A stretch of 64,000 nt of DNA from assembly GCA_037142735.1 (NCBI GenBank), contig JBAXAB010000002.1, positions 33,005-97,004 of the forward strand. Reading direction: 5' to 3'. This DNA is from JBAXAB01 sp037142735 (GTDB lineage Bacteria; Patescibacteriota; Minisyncoccia; Phycocordibacterales; CAIZLB01). Under the pieces are notes generated by a model, which worked only from the letters and a program-made list of their open reading frames with translations, did not search any database and was not told the origin of the DNA. Positions 7,700 through 14,777 of the stretch are shown in pieces. The position numbers and the translations under genes are program-made. How positions within the stretch are numbered: position 1 is the first letter of the stretch; every line of letters begins with the position of its first letter.

Positions 7700-9199
7700 C
7701 TACTCTCCGCGGTTTGCAGGTCCCCAGTAACCGTTTGGCCCACTGATATATCCCCTCTCTTGTATTACTCTTTTCATTATGTCTACACTGGATTTAATAC
7801 TTAAGATCGGGTCACCTAGAACATCTTGTGGGGTGACTCCGTTATTTCTTGCAACTACTATTACCTCAGGGTCTCTTACACTAAGTGAAAACAACCCTTC
7901 TGAAGAAAATGAGGATTTTCCGTCCAGCTTGTGTGCAACAGTGTTGTCTTTCGCATTGAATCCTGTTGTCTCTTTGTTTGCAATGCTTACAAATAAGCTT
8001 GCCCATTGGTCCTGGGTTGGATTTCCATTTGGAAAATATTTTGCTGAGTCTGAAGGACTTAAATTCATTATTCCAGAATCTTTAATATCCTGTATTAAAG
8101 CCTCGTTCCATGTTTGGTCTGGAAACATTAGACCAGCTTGGGTGTTGGCTACTATAGACCCTGGGCCTTTTACACCATAAGAAGCACCTGATCCTAAGTC
8201 CAATGTTCCGTTTGTTGCATTTCTCATTACTGTCCCGCCCGCCAGGGCCCCTGTCATCATTCCGTCACTGACTGTCGCCACCGTACTATTAATCGCCGTC
8301 GTCGCCTTCGCATCCAACGAACAATTCGTCAACGCAGGATTGATTGTATTAAGTATCAACCATGTACCCAACGCTAAGGCTAAACCAAACAAAGCATTAT
8401 CAACCTTTGTCCTCCCTTCTGACTTACCAAACAGTGAATCTGTTGTTGCATATTGAAAGCCACCAATCACAATCATGACTACAGCCAACATTCCTGCTAG
8501 TGCAATACCAATACGAAACCAAGAGTTTAACAACTTACACAGAGAGTTACTGTCTTGGGTGAATTGATACACCGTTCCGTTGCTTTTATTCCCCAAGAAC
8601 GTGCCTATTGGTGCAAGAAGTGTGTAGTTACAGATTCCGTTTTGGCAGATGTTGGCGGAGTTTGCGGTTCCGTTAGTTGTTCCACCTTGAGTCACATTAT
8701 TATTTCTACCGGTAGGCCAATTCCAGGTATCTGGACCTTGTTGGAATAGAGACTTTTCCTGTTTTACAGCTTCATCCCCAACTATATCGCTGTTTGGAAA
8801 AGGTAACGCCCCTGTGTTGTTTGAGTACGAACCATCTAGGTTTAGGGTGTATCCTGTCCCGTCACCTGTTAAAGTGGTAGACGGTTTGCCGTCAGTGCCC
8901 AACTGCAAGTGTTGGCTGGTTATAGACGTGTTAGGTGAATATGGTGTTAAGTCTGAACCACTGAAGTCTCCATTCGCAGGTCCTGTAAGTGCTTTTGTGT
9001 CGGCCGGTTTGTTATTTGCTGTACCGCTCAACCCACCGCCTAGCACTACTGTTTTTTGGCCTGGGCCAGTAACAGCTTCGTTGGGCACTCCTTCTGGTAG
9101 TGGGGGTAGATCATCAGCTTTCGCGTAAATAGGTGTAACTAAAATTGCTAGTATATAAAAAGTGAGTATTGATTTATGTTTAAAGAAACTTTTATTCAC
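7700..9199 (-). CDS. T4SS pilin-domain protein with lysozyme/transglycosylase-like C-terminal domain
   Basis: A 499-residue exported protein organised like its neighbour: an N-terminal signal peptide almost the same as in the neighbour (MNKSFF start), a low-complexity Gly/Thr/Asn-rich region, the same two-helix pilin domain at about 220-300, then a different C-terminal domain of about 140 residues. That domain (IANKETTGFNAKDN, SSEGLFSLSVRD, GYWGPANRG) resembles a lysozyme-like or lytic transglycosylase fold, with the Glu near residue 410 as the candidate catalytic acid. The start is GTG; the TATAAT box at 9211-9206 ends six bases before it. Its likely task is local peptidoglycan cutting for the secretion apparatus. 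The enzyme assignment is moderate; the pilin domain is clearer. Confidence 0.6.
   Translation of the reverse strand: MNKSFFKHKSILTFYILAILVTPIYAKADDLPPLPEGVPNEAVTGPGQKTVVLGGGLSGTANNKPADTKALTGPANGDFSGSDLTPYSPNTSITSQHLQLGTDGKPSTTLTGDGTGYTLNLDGSYSNNTGALPFPNSDIVGDEAVKQEKSLFQQGPDTWNWPTGRNNNVTQGGTTNGTANSANICQNGICNYTLLAPIGTFLGNKSNGTVYQFTQDSNSLCKLLNSWFRIGIALAGMLAVVMIVIGGFQYATTDSLFGKSEGRTKVDNALFGLALALGTWLILNTINPALTNCSLDAKATTAINSTVATVSDGMMTGALAGGTVMRNATNGTLDLGSGASYGVKGPGSIVANTQAGLMFPDQTWNEALIQDIKDSGIMNLSPSDSAKYFPNGNPTQDQWASLFVSIANKETTGFNAKDNTVAHKLDGKSSFSSEGLFSLSVRDPEVIVVARNNGVTPQDVLGDPILSIKSSVDIMKRVIQERGYISGPNGYWGPANRGE
8298..8562 (-). repeat. 265-bp identical repeat, copy 2 (pilin-domain coding)
   Basis: Identical to 6894-7158 (see that entry). 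Flanking sequences diverge abruptly, which suggests gene conversion or recent segment duplication rather than slow divergence of a duplicated gene. Confidence 0.9.
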
Positions 9200-9205
9200 C
9201 TTTTT

Positions 9206-9211
9206 ATTATA
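9206..9211 (-). promoter_or_regulatory. -10 box, leaderless transcript of the 499-aa gene
   Basis: Exact TATAAT on the minus strand, six bases before the GTG start at 9199. Confidence 0.55.
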
Positions 9212-9246
9212 TCAAATCTGACCTCTCAGTAATACCAAAAAAACTA

Positions 9247-10362
9247 TTAATAGATAAGGTCAAGTTGAGTTCCGGCCTGCTGCAGAACTTTGTCGCCATT
9301 TGAGGCAGACACATCAATTGTAGACTGGCCGCTATCTTGTTTCACTTTTTGTAACACAAGAAAATCTTGATTTTGAGGTAGGGTGTCTAATGTTGTCCCG
9401 TTTATTTTCCATACATATGGAATAGATTTTTTACTGCCAGTACTAAAGAAATATGGATAAGCTCCCATTTGTAAATCCTGGGCTCCAAAATTGTATGTTC
9501 CAATTGCTGCTGTGTTAAATATAGGTCCATAAGTTGGATGGATCTCATACATTACTAATGCGGGCTGGACCGGTCCAACATCTAGACTTCCTACACCTGT
9601 AGAATCTTTATTAAAGGGGTCATAGGCTGTCACCTCTACCGAGGTCGGTTTCGCTAGGATGGATCCTGAAAAATCATAGAAGTTTTTTCCATAACCAGAT
9701 TTGTCTGCATAGTTTGTATGGTCAATTCTCCAATTATAGATGGCCTTAGAAGGTTGAATTTTTGCTCCAACATCATTTGTGATATTTGGCATGGCCACGA
9801 ATTGCACATATGCTTCTGGTGTGTACAGAGCTTTTCCTTTATAGAAAGGGGGTGTGTATGTATTAGCTTGCCAAAGCACATCCACATCAGAAGGTTTAAA
9901 ATTGAAGTTTTTAATAACTTCTGCACCGTATTTTGGTTGAATATGAAGTTCAATTTTGTTTGATTGCCCGTCCGTCCCTGCTTTAAATATGAACTGCTTT
10001 TCACCTTGCCCCTTAAGAACGCTCTTTCCATTCATGACCCAATTTATCTGAGCGGCATCTATGTCTATTCCTCCGTATGCACTTACATTAATAGTCACCG
10101 TCTCTCCTGGTTGTGGCACCTCCGGGTTCACATCAACAGATACTTGTTCTTTGATATCAGGTTCCTTGGCGCTAAGTGGAAGTTTAGCCTGCTCCTCAGG
10201 TGACAGATTTGCGTAGGGGTTTGGTAATATCAAAACATGAGGTTCTGTAGAGGTTGCAGATGTGTTGATGTCTTGGGCTTTAACTAAACCTGCACCAAAA
10301 AATAGAATCAAAAAAGATAAGAGAAATATAAAAAAATATTTACGAGTAAACTTTTTATTCAT
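9247..10362 (-). CDS. secreted Ig-like domain protein of the T4SS-like locus
   Basis: A 371-residue secreted protein. Residues 1-30 form a signal peptide (KYFFIFLLSFLILFFGAGL, cleavage near VKAQ). A proline-rich section follows, then repeated beta-sandwich-like segments: VNPEVPQPGETVTINVSAYG, a middle section with FVAMPNITNDVGAKIQPSKA and a C-terminal section ending LDLIY. These look like Ig or PKD folds, but I recognise no named family. The ATG at 10362 was preferred to the one at 10371 because the TATAAT box (10375-10370) overlaps the latter and ends seven bases before the former. It lies between the membrane protein at 10402 and the pilin-domain genes, in the T4SS-like locus, and may be an extracytoplasmic structural part. 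Confidence 0.55.
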   Translation of the reverse strand: MNKKFTRKYFFIFLLSFLILFFGAGLVKAQDINTSATSTEPHVLILPNPYANLSPEEQAKLPLSAKEPDIKEQVSVDVNPEVPQPGETVTINVSAYGGIDIDAAQINWVMNGKSVLKGQGEKQFIFKAGTDGQSNKIELHIQPKYGAEVIKNFNFKPSDVDVLWQANTYTPPFYKGKALYTPEAYVQFVAMPNITNDVGAKIQPSKAIYNWRIDHTNYADKSGYGKNFYDFSGSILAKPTSVEVTAYDPFNKDSTGVGSLDVGPVQPALVMYEIHPTYGPIFNTAAIGTYNFGAQDLQMGAYPYFFSTGSKKSIPYVWKINGTTLDTLPQNQDFLVLQKVKQDSGQSTIDVSASNGDKVLQQAGTQLDLIY

Positions 10363-10369
10363 CGATTTC

Positions 10370-10375
10370 ATTATA
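10370..10375 (-). promoter_or_regulatory. -10 box that decides the start of the 371-aa gene
   Basis: Exact TATAAT on the minus strand overlapping the upstream ATG (10371); the next in-frame ATG (10362) lies seven bases downstream. Confidence 0.5.
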
Positions 10376-10401
10376 ACACTATTTACTTGTGACCCGCATC
10401 A

Positions 10402-10845
10402 CTACTTACCAACAATCTGCTTAAGCTTCTTCCCACCAGAAATTGCGATTTTCATATATATGATTTCACAAGTCCACTTTGGAAAAGCATTCAAAACGGG
10501 TATAAAACCTACGATTCCCACAATGACAGTCACTAATCCTCTAGATCCTTTGGTAAACTTTATCCCCTTCATTTTGAACCAAATCCAGAAACTAAGTATG
10601 GCTGCTGGAGTAATCGTGACATCTTCCAAGAATCCACCCGCAATCGGTATTAAGTTCATTAAAAAACAACCTACATCAAAGATTATTGCTAAAATTAACA
10701 TTAAGAAAAAAGTTCCCCAAGGTAGGTCTGGATCGTCATCTTTAATTACTCCTGCGGCCGCTACCTTGGCCTTAATTTTTTGATCTGCGAGTCTCGCATC
10801 CTCCACACCAGCCATTTCTTCAATTGTTGCTTCTGCGCTACTCAT
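10402..10845 (-). CDS. small membrane protein of the T4SS-like locus
   Basis: A 147-residue protein with a charged N-terminal region of about 45 residues and three or four hydrophobic segments (TFFLMLILAIIFDVGCFLMN, AGGFLEDVTITPAAILSFWI, GLVTVIVGIVGFIPVLN). The tail is basic (KIAISGGKKLKQIVGK). No family is recognised. Its start overlaps the end of the VirB4-like gene by eight bases, so translational coupling with the ATPase gene is likely. It is presumably an inner-membrane part of the apparatus. Confidence 0.55.
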   Translation of the reverse strand: MSSAEATIEEMAGVEDARLADQKIKAKVAAAGVIKDDDPDLPWGTFFLMLILAIIFDVGCFLMNLIPIAGGFLEDVTITPAAILSFWIWFKMKGIKFTKGSRGLVTVIVGIVGFIPVLNAFPKWTCEIIYMKIAISGGKKLKQIVGK

Positions 10846-12715
10846 TTATTCTTCCGAGGGCTGACTTTAACTTGTCGCTTCGCTCTTTACCCTCTTCTAT
10901 GCTTTTTGTTGCCAAGTCCTCTTTTGCTTTTTTCATCGCTAGAATTTCTGATGGTTTTGTCGTAATGATCTGTTCTTCTGTGTACGAAGCAATGATTTTA
11001 ATCGCTACGTGTTTCAGTCCTGCAAAGAAGATCCCCTCTCCTACGTCTGATTCAAGAAGTAAATATTTTTCCTCATCTGTTAAGTTGAATGTCTTTTGAA
11101 CAATATCAATAGATGATGGAGACTGTTTCAAGAGAACTTGAATTGAAGAGTTGGTAATGATTGGTAATCCATATGGAGACTTAAGGAAGTCCTCAACGTC
11201 TTGTGTGATTGTTGCCATACCTAAATAATATTTTCGTCCTCTCTTTGCTAGTCCATACAAGAATGAGGCTGTGTCGTCTGATTTCATCATCCACCACGCT
11301 TCATCGATAACAAGAAGGCGTTTTTTGATTTCTTTTCGAATAGAGTTCCAAATGAAGTGCATCACGATGTACATTGCGATTGGCTTCAATTCGTCTTCCA
11401 TGTCTCGAAGTGAGAACACCACGAATTTTTTATTTATGTCCACGTTTGAAGGGCGGTTGATGAAACCTGCCCACGTACCCTTTGTGTATTTTGTGAGACG
11501 TTGTGCCAGGGACTCTCCCCCTTCCATGCCAGCCAGTACCAATTCGAAATCTGACATTAGGGGCGGTTCGACTGCTGCAAAATTTGAATCGGCGGTGATG
11601 TCTTTTAATGCATATGTTTCGCTGATGGCTCGGTCAATAATCGCATCTTCTTCAGGTGTTAATCCTCCCAACATAATTCTGAAAAGTCCCACCAAGTTAA
11701 CAATGTTTGAACGTAAAATATCAGCTGGAGCTTCGTCTTCGCGTGGTACCGGCAAATCAAACGGGTTGATGTGGTGTTCAGATGTAAGGGAGATGTTGAA
11801 ATATCTTCCACCTGTCGCTTCTGCGAGGTATTCGTATTCTTTTTCAGGATCAAGAACGATTACATCTGTATCAAACATAAGGCTTCTCAAGATTTCCAGT
11901 TTTGTGGCAAAAGATTTACCAGAACCTGCCTTGGCAAAAGTCACTGAGTTGTAGTTTTCCAGAGAAAATCTATCAAACAAAATTAAACTTGAATTGTGAC
12001 GATTGATGCCATAAAGGATTCCCTTATCTGAGGTAAGGTCAAATGAAATGAATGGAAAAAGACTAGAAAGTGGTGAAGAGTTTAGTTTAGAGTGCACCAA
12101 TAATTCGTCCTTTGCTATAGGTAAAATACTTCGATAACCCTGCTCTTGTTGGAAGAGTGCCGGTTTGATGTAAATAAGCGCTGATTCAAGGATGGATTTG
12201 ATCTCAGACTCGATCTTGTCCAACTCTGTTTCACTTTCTCCGTAGACGGAGATGTACAAGCCAACATCGAATAGTTTTTCTTGAGCTTGTTGCAAGTTGT
12301 CTCGCAAGGCTTCTAGGTCTTGGTACGCAGTATCGAGCATCGGGTCTCGAACCAACCCCTTCTCTTCTCGCATGTGGATCTGGCTTTGGACTTCGGCTAC
12401 TTTCTTTTGAAATTGGCGAAGCACTGTAGCTGTATCAATCGGGTGAATGAATATTGAAATATCAAAAATTTTATCTAGGTTAATGATTGGAGAAAACCAA
12501 CCTTCGTTTAGAAATCTCGGGTATGAGATAACAAAAAATGTTCTCACAATCTTGTCTCCAAGGTTAAGACCTCGCGGTGTTACCTTAAGCGCAGACGGGG
12601 CGATAATGTCCTGTAATTCTAAGACCCCCGCTTCATATATTTCCTGAGGAAGAATCGAAGTGAGCGAATTCTTTTCTTTTTCTTTTTTGGATTTTAAAAA
12701 GTCTAATATTCCCAT
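10838..12715 (-). CDS. virB4: VirB4-like T4SS ATPase
   Basis: A 625-residue ATPase of the VirB4/TraC/TrbE group. An N-terminal region of about 240 residues is followed by the ATPase domain with Walker A KAGSGKSFATKLEIL near residue 263-277, Walker B RLLVIDEAWWMM near residue 470, and a C-terminal GRKYYLGMATITQDVEDFL with the conserved TQ-like sensor region. It would energise assembly of, or transport through, the secretion machine at the cytoplasmic face of the membrane. It follows the TraC-like gene at 12721 by five bases and overlaps the next gene by eight. No coupling protein (VirD4) or relaxase lies in the window, so conjugation is not implied. Confidence 0.85.
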   Translation of the reverse strand: MGILDFLKSKKEKEKNSLTSILPQEIYEAGVLELQDIIAPSALKVTPRGLNLGDKIVRTFFVISYPRFLNEGWFSPIINLDKIFDISIFIHPIDTATVLRQFQKKVAEVQSQIHMREEKGLVRDPMLDTAYQDLEALRDNLQQAQEKLFDVGLYISVYGESETELDKIESEIKSILESALIYIKPALFQQEQGYRSILPIAKDELLVHSKLNSSPLSSLFPFISFDLTSDKGILYGINRHNSSLILFDRFSLENYNSVTFAKAGSGKSFATKLEILRSLMFDTDVIVLDPEKEYEYLAEATGGRYFNISLTSEHHINPFDLPVPREDEAPADILRSNIVNLVGLFRIMLGGLTPEEDAIIDRAISETYALKDITADSNFAAVEPPLMSDFELVLAGMEGGESLAQRLTKYTKGTWAGFINRPSNVDINKKFVVFSLRDMEDELKPIAMYIVMHFIWNSIRKEIKKRLLVIDEAWWMMKSDDTASFLYGLAKRGRKYYLGMATITQDVEDFLKSPYGLPIITNSSIQVLLKQSPSSIDIVQKTFNLTDEEKYLLLESDVGEGIFFAGLKHVAIKIIASYTEEQIITTKPSEILAMKKAKEDLATKSIEEGKERSDKLKSALGRINE

Positions 12716-12720
12716 GGTGT

Positions 12721-13365
12721 TTATTTTTGTGGTACGTGAATTGGTTTATCTACGTCGCCTGGGTTAAAGATTTTATAGAAGACTTCAACCAGTTCTTCTG
12801 TGCCTAATTGTACAACACGAATACCACAACGAACCAATCCTTGCTGTACTACCTCGAGACGTTGAATAAGTTGACTGCGGTGTTCTTCGAAATTGGCTGT
12901 TTTGTCTGCTGACTCCTCTGCTTTACTCTTTTTTGAAAAGAAACTAGATGCCAGACTACTCTTCCCTCCTAGGATTGGTGGTGTGTATGGAATAACGATG
13001 AAAAAGTTTTTAGTCATGATGTTCGTCTGCTCTGTAAAACTTTTGATGAACTCTATATATTCACGTGTCTGTAAGCGCATTAAATCAGTTGATTGATCCT
13101 TGTAACGAGTTTCAAGAAGGGCGATGTATGGTCGAATGTCCAAGCGTCGTGATTGAACACTGATCTGAACCGAGAAATTCAAAGAGTTTAGAAAGTTCTG
13201 GAATTGAAACGTGATAGCTTGTTGCTCATCGGCAGATTTCAATGCAAAGTTTAATGACGAAGCAAGCAAGACCGCACGCATAGATCCGTCTTTTAAAATC
13301 AACACACCATCACGAACCTCTTTTATTGGGACAAATGATTGTGTTGGAGAAGCGTCTAGTACCAT
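12721..13365 (-). CDS. TraC-like N-terminal domain protein of the T4SS-like locus
   Basis: A 214-residue protein starting MVLDASPTQSFVPIKEVRDG, with strands such as GVLILKDGSMRAVLLASSLN and a helical middle (YKDQSTDLMRLQTREYIEFI). This resembles the separate TraC-like N-terminal module found just before the VirB4 ATPase in Gram-positive and Parcubacterial T4SS loci. It has no Walker motif. The stop is five bases before the start of VirB4. A TATACT box lies nine bases before the ATG. The partner assignment comes mainly from position and general pattern. Confidence 0.6.
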   Translation of the reverse strand: MVLDASPTQSFVPIKEVRDGVLILKDGSMRAVLLASSLNFALKSADEQQAITFQFQNFLNSLNFSVQISVQSRRLDIRPYIALLETRYKDQSTDLMRLQTREYIEFIKSFTEQTNIMTKNFFIVIPYTPPILGGKSSLASSFFSKKSKAEESADKTANFEEHRSQLIQRLEVVQQGLVRCGIRVVQLGTEELVEVFYKIFNPGDVDKPIHVPQK

Positions 13366-13386
13366 ATTGTTAAAAGTATAACATTT

Positions 13387-13860
13387 TTAAAATGGTTTTG
13401 TATTTGGAACAGTGCTGCCATGAATCATACCTCCTTGTTCGTGTGAATATATAGTGTCATTTATGTCCAAGCTCCAGCTCAATTCTTTTAATTTACTGTC
13501 AGACAATTTTGGCACAGCGTTCCATGGCATAAAACTTGCAATAGCTTTTTCCTCGATCTCCTTTTCTGTTTGTGGTTTCTTCTCTTCCTTTTTCCATATA
13601 TAAAGCCGATTTTTAGTGAAATATTCAAAGGCAGATTGAATGACGTCAATCATGGGGCGTCCGTTCACTTTGTAGAATGCCATCATGATACCTAAAATTA
13701 TAAAGGGTATGGCAGCAACTATGCCAATAAAAGTTGGAAGTAATTTGTACGCAAGAAAAGCTGCCCCTGCCCCTCCAGCCAAGTATGCGAATTGCTTAAA
13801 TGTAAATGGTCCGAAAATTTTATCCTCTACTTCGATGAACTGAGGGACTTGGTACTTCAT
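13387..13860 (-). CDS. PrgI family protein
   Basis: A 157-residue protein that begins MKYQVPQFIEVEDKIFGPFT and continues FKQFAYLAGGAGAAFLAYKL, the usual opening of PrgI, followed by a second hydrophobic helix (FIGIVAAIPFIILGIMMAFY) and VNGRPMIDVIQSAFEYFTKN. PrgI is a small two-helix membrane protein, VirB3-like, of Gram-positive and CPR secretion loci. The C-terminal 60 residues are charged. A TATAAT box (13872-13867) ends six bases before the ATG, so this gene and the ATPase genes can be transcribed from an internal leaderless promoter. Confidence 0.85.
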   Translation of the reverse strand: MKYQVPQFIEVEDKIFGPFTFKQFAYLAGGAGAAFLAYKLLPTFIGIVAAIPFIILGIMMAFYKVNGRPMIDVIQSAFEYFTKNRLYIWKKEEKKPQTEKEIEEKAIASFMPWNAVPKLSDSKLKELSWSLDINDTIYSHEQGGMIHGSTVPNTKPF

Positions 13861-13866
13861 GCAGGG

Positions 13867-13872
13867 ATTATA
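13867..13872 (-). promoter_or_regulatory. -10 box, internal promoter of the T4SS-like locus (PrgI)
   Basis: Exact TATAAT on the minus strand, six bases before the PrgI ATG at 13860. Confidence 0.55.
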
Positions 13873-13877
13873 CCAGA

Positions 13878-14768
13878 TTAAATAACTTCCTTGTATGGAT
13901 CTGTACTTGGAGATGAGACTACAACTGATGAACTTTTTTGAGCGATGGGGTCAACGGTCAATTTTGGAACAACAGCGCCTGTTGTTTTTGCTGGCAAGAT
14001 GACTGGCGTTTCCGCAGGGAGATTGCTTGGTTTTTCAGCCTTAACTTCAGGTGTTTTTGGTGATAGAGGTGCGTGGTGAATTGCCTTTTCTATTTCGTTT
14101 GCATCGTTCCATTTGACCTTGTTGGAACCACCTCCCATCACATCAGCATAGCTCTTTGAGCCGGAAACCTTTTTTATGGGGCTATTCTCCATTTTAAATG
14201 GTTCAGCAGGTTTAATTTGTTGTAGTGAAGAGTGAGGGTTTTCAATTCCATGGAGAATATCCGCATGAGTCAAGGTTGTTCCATTGTTGTGCTTCTTAGG
14301 CTCTTCGTCTGTAATTGATTCGTTGTATAAAGACTTTGGGTGGAATTCCTGAGGCGATGGAACTGATGGATTTATGGCTACGTTTGTAGTTTTGTCCTCC
14401 CCTTCTATTTTAGACTCGTCAATTTCAATGTCTTTATAGTCTTCCAACATTGTATTTATGTAATCTTGGATAGATTTTCTGACAGGCTCTATGATGTTTG
14501 TATTAGTGTCGTCTGTTAGTTCTTTGGCCGTTACAGGAGCAAGTTTGAAGTCCGAAACCAATTTTGCGGTAAAGTCCGCTGGCTTCATGTCAGCGAACAT
14601 AACTCGGAAAGTCATGTCTTCTAGGTCGTCGGCCTGGTCAAGATGAAGCTTGTACTTGTTTATCAGAGACGTGAATCCTCCTGTGAAGTTGAATTCAAGA
14701 ACCACAGAGGCGATCTCGGGTGGTAACTTGTCTGTGCTTTCGAATAAATAATCAAATCCTTTTTTCAT
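13878..14768 (-). CDS. hypothetical protein with disordered tail, T4SS-like locus
   Basis: A 296-residue protein. The first 125 or so residues look folded and mostly helical (MKKGFDYLFESTDKLPPEIA, MTFRVMFADMKPADFTAKLV); the remainder is rich in Pro, Ser, Lys and Thr and is probably disordered. There is no signal peptide or membrane helix, so it should be cytoplasmic. No family is recognised. It lies between the TrbL-like gene and PrgI, nine bases after the former and on the same strand, so it is likely a cytoplasmic accessory of the apparatus. Confidence 0.55.
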   Translation of the reverse strand: MKKGFDYLFESTDKLPPEIASVVLEFNFTGGFTSLINKYKLHLDQADDLEDMTFRVMFADMKPADFTAKLVSDFKLAPVTAKELTDDTNTNIIEPVRKSIQDYINTMLEDYKDIEIDESKIEGEDKTTNVAINPSVPSPQEFHPKSLYNESITDEEPKKHNNGTTLTHADILHGIENPHSSLQQIKPAEPFKMENSPIKKVSGSKSYADVMGGGSNKVKWNDANEIEKAIHHAPLSPKTPEVKAEKPSNLPAETPVILPAKTTGAVVPKLTVDPIAQKSSSVVVSSPSTDPYKEVI

Positions 14769-14777
14769 AGTGGTTTT

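Noticed and set aside
11271..11954. Plus-strand ORF of 227 codons
   Set aside because: Antisense to the VirB4 ATPase gene, which carries intact Walker motifs.
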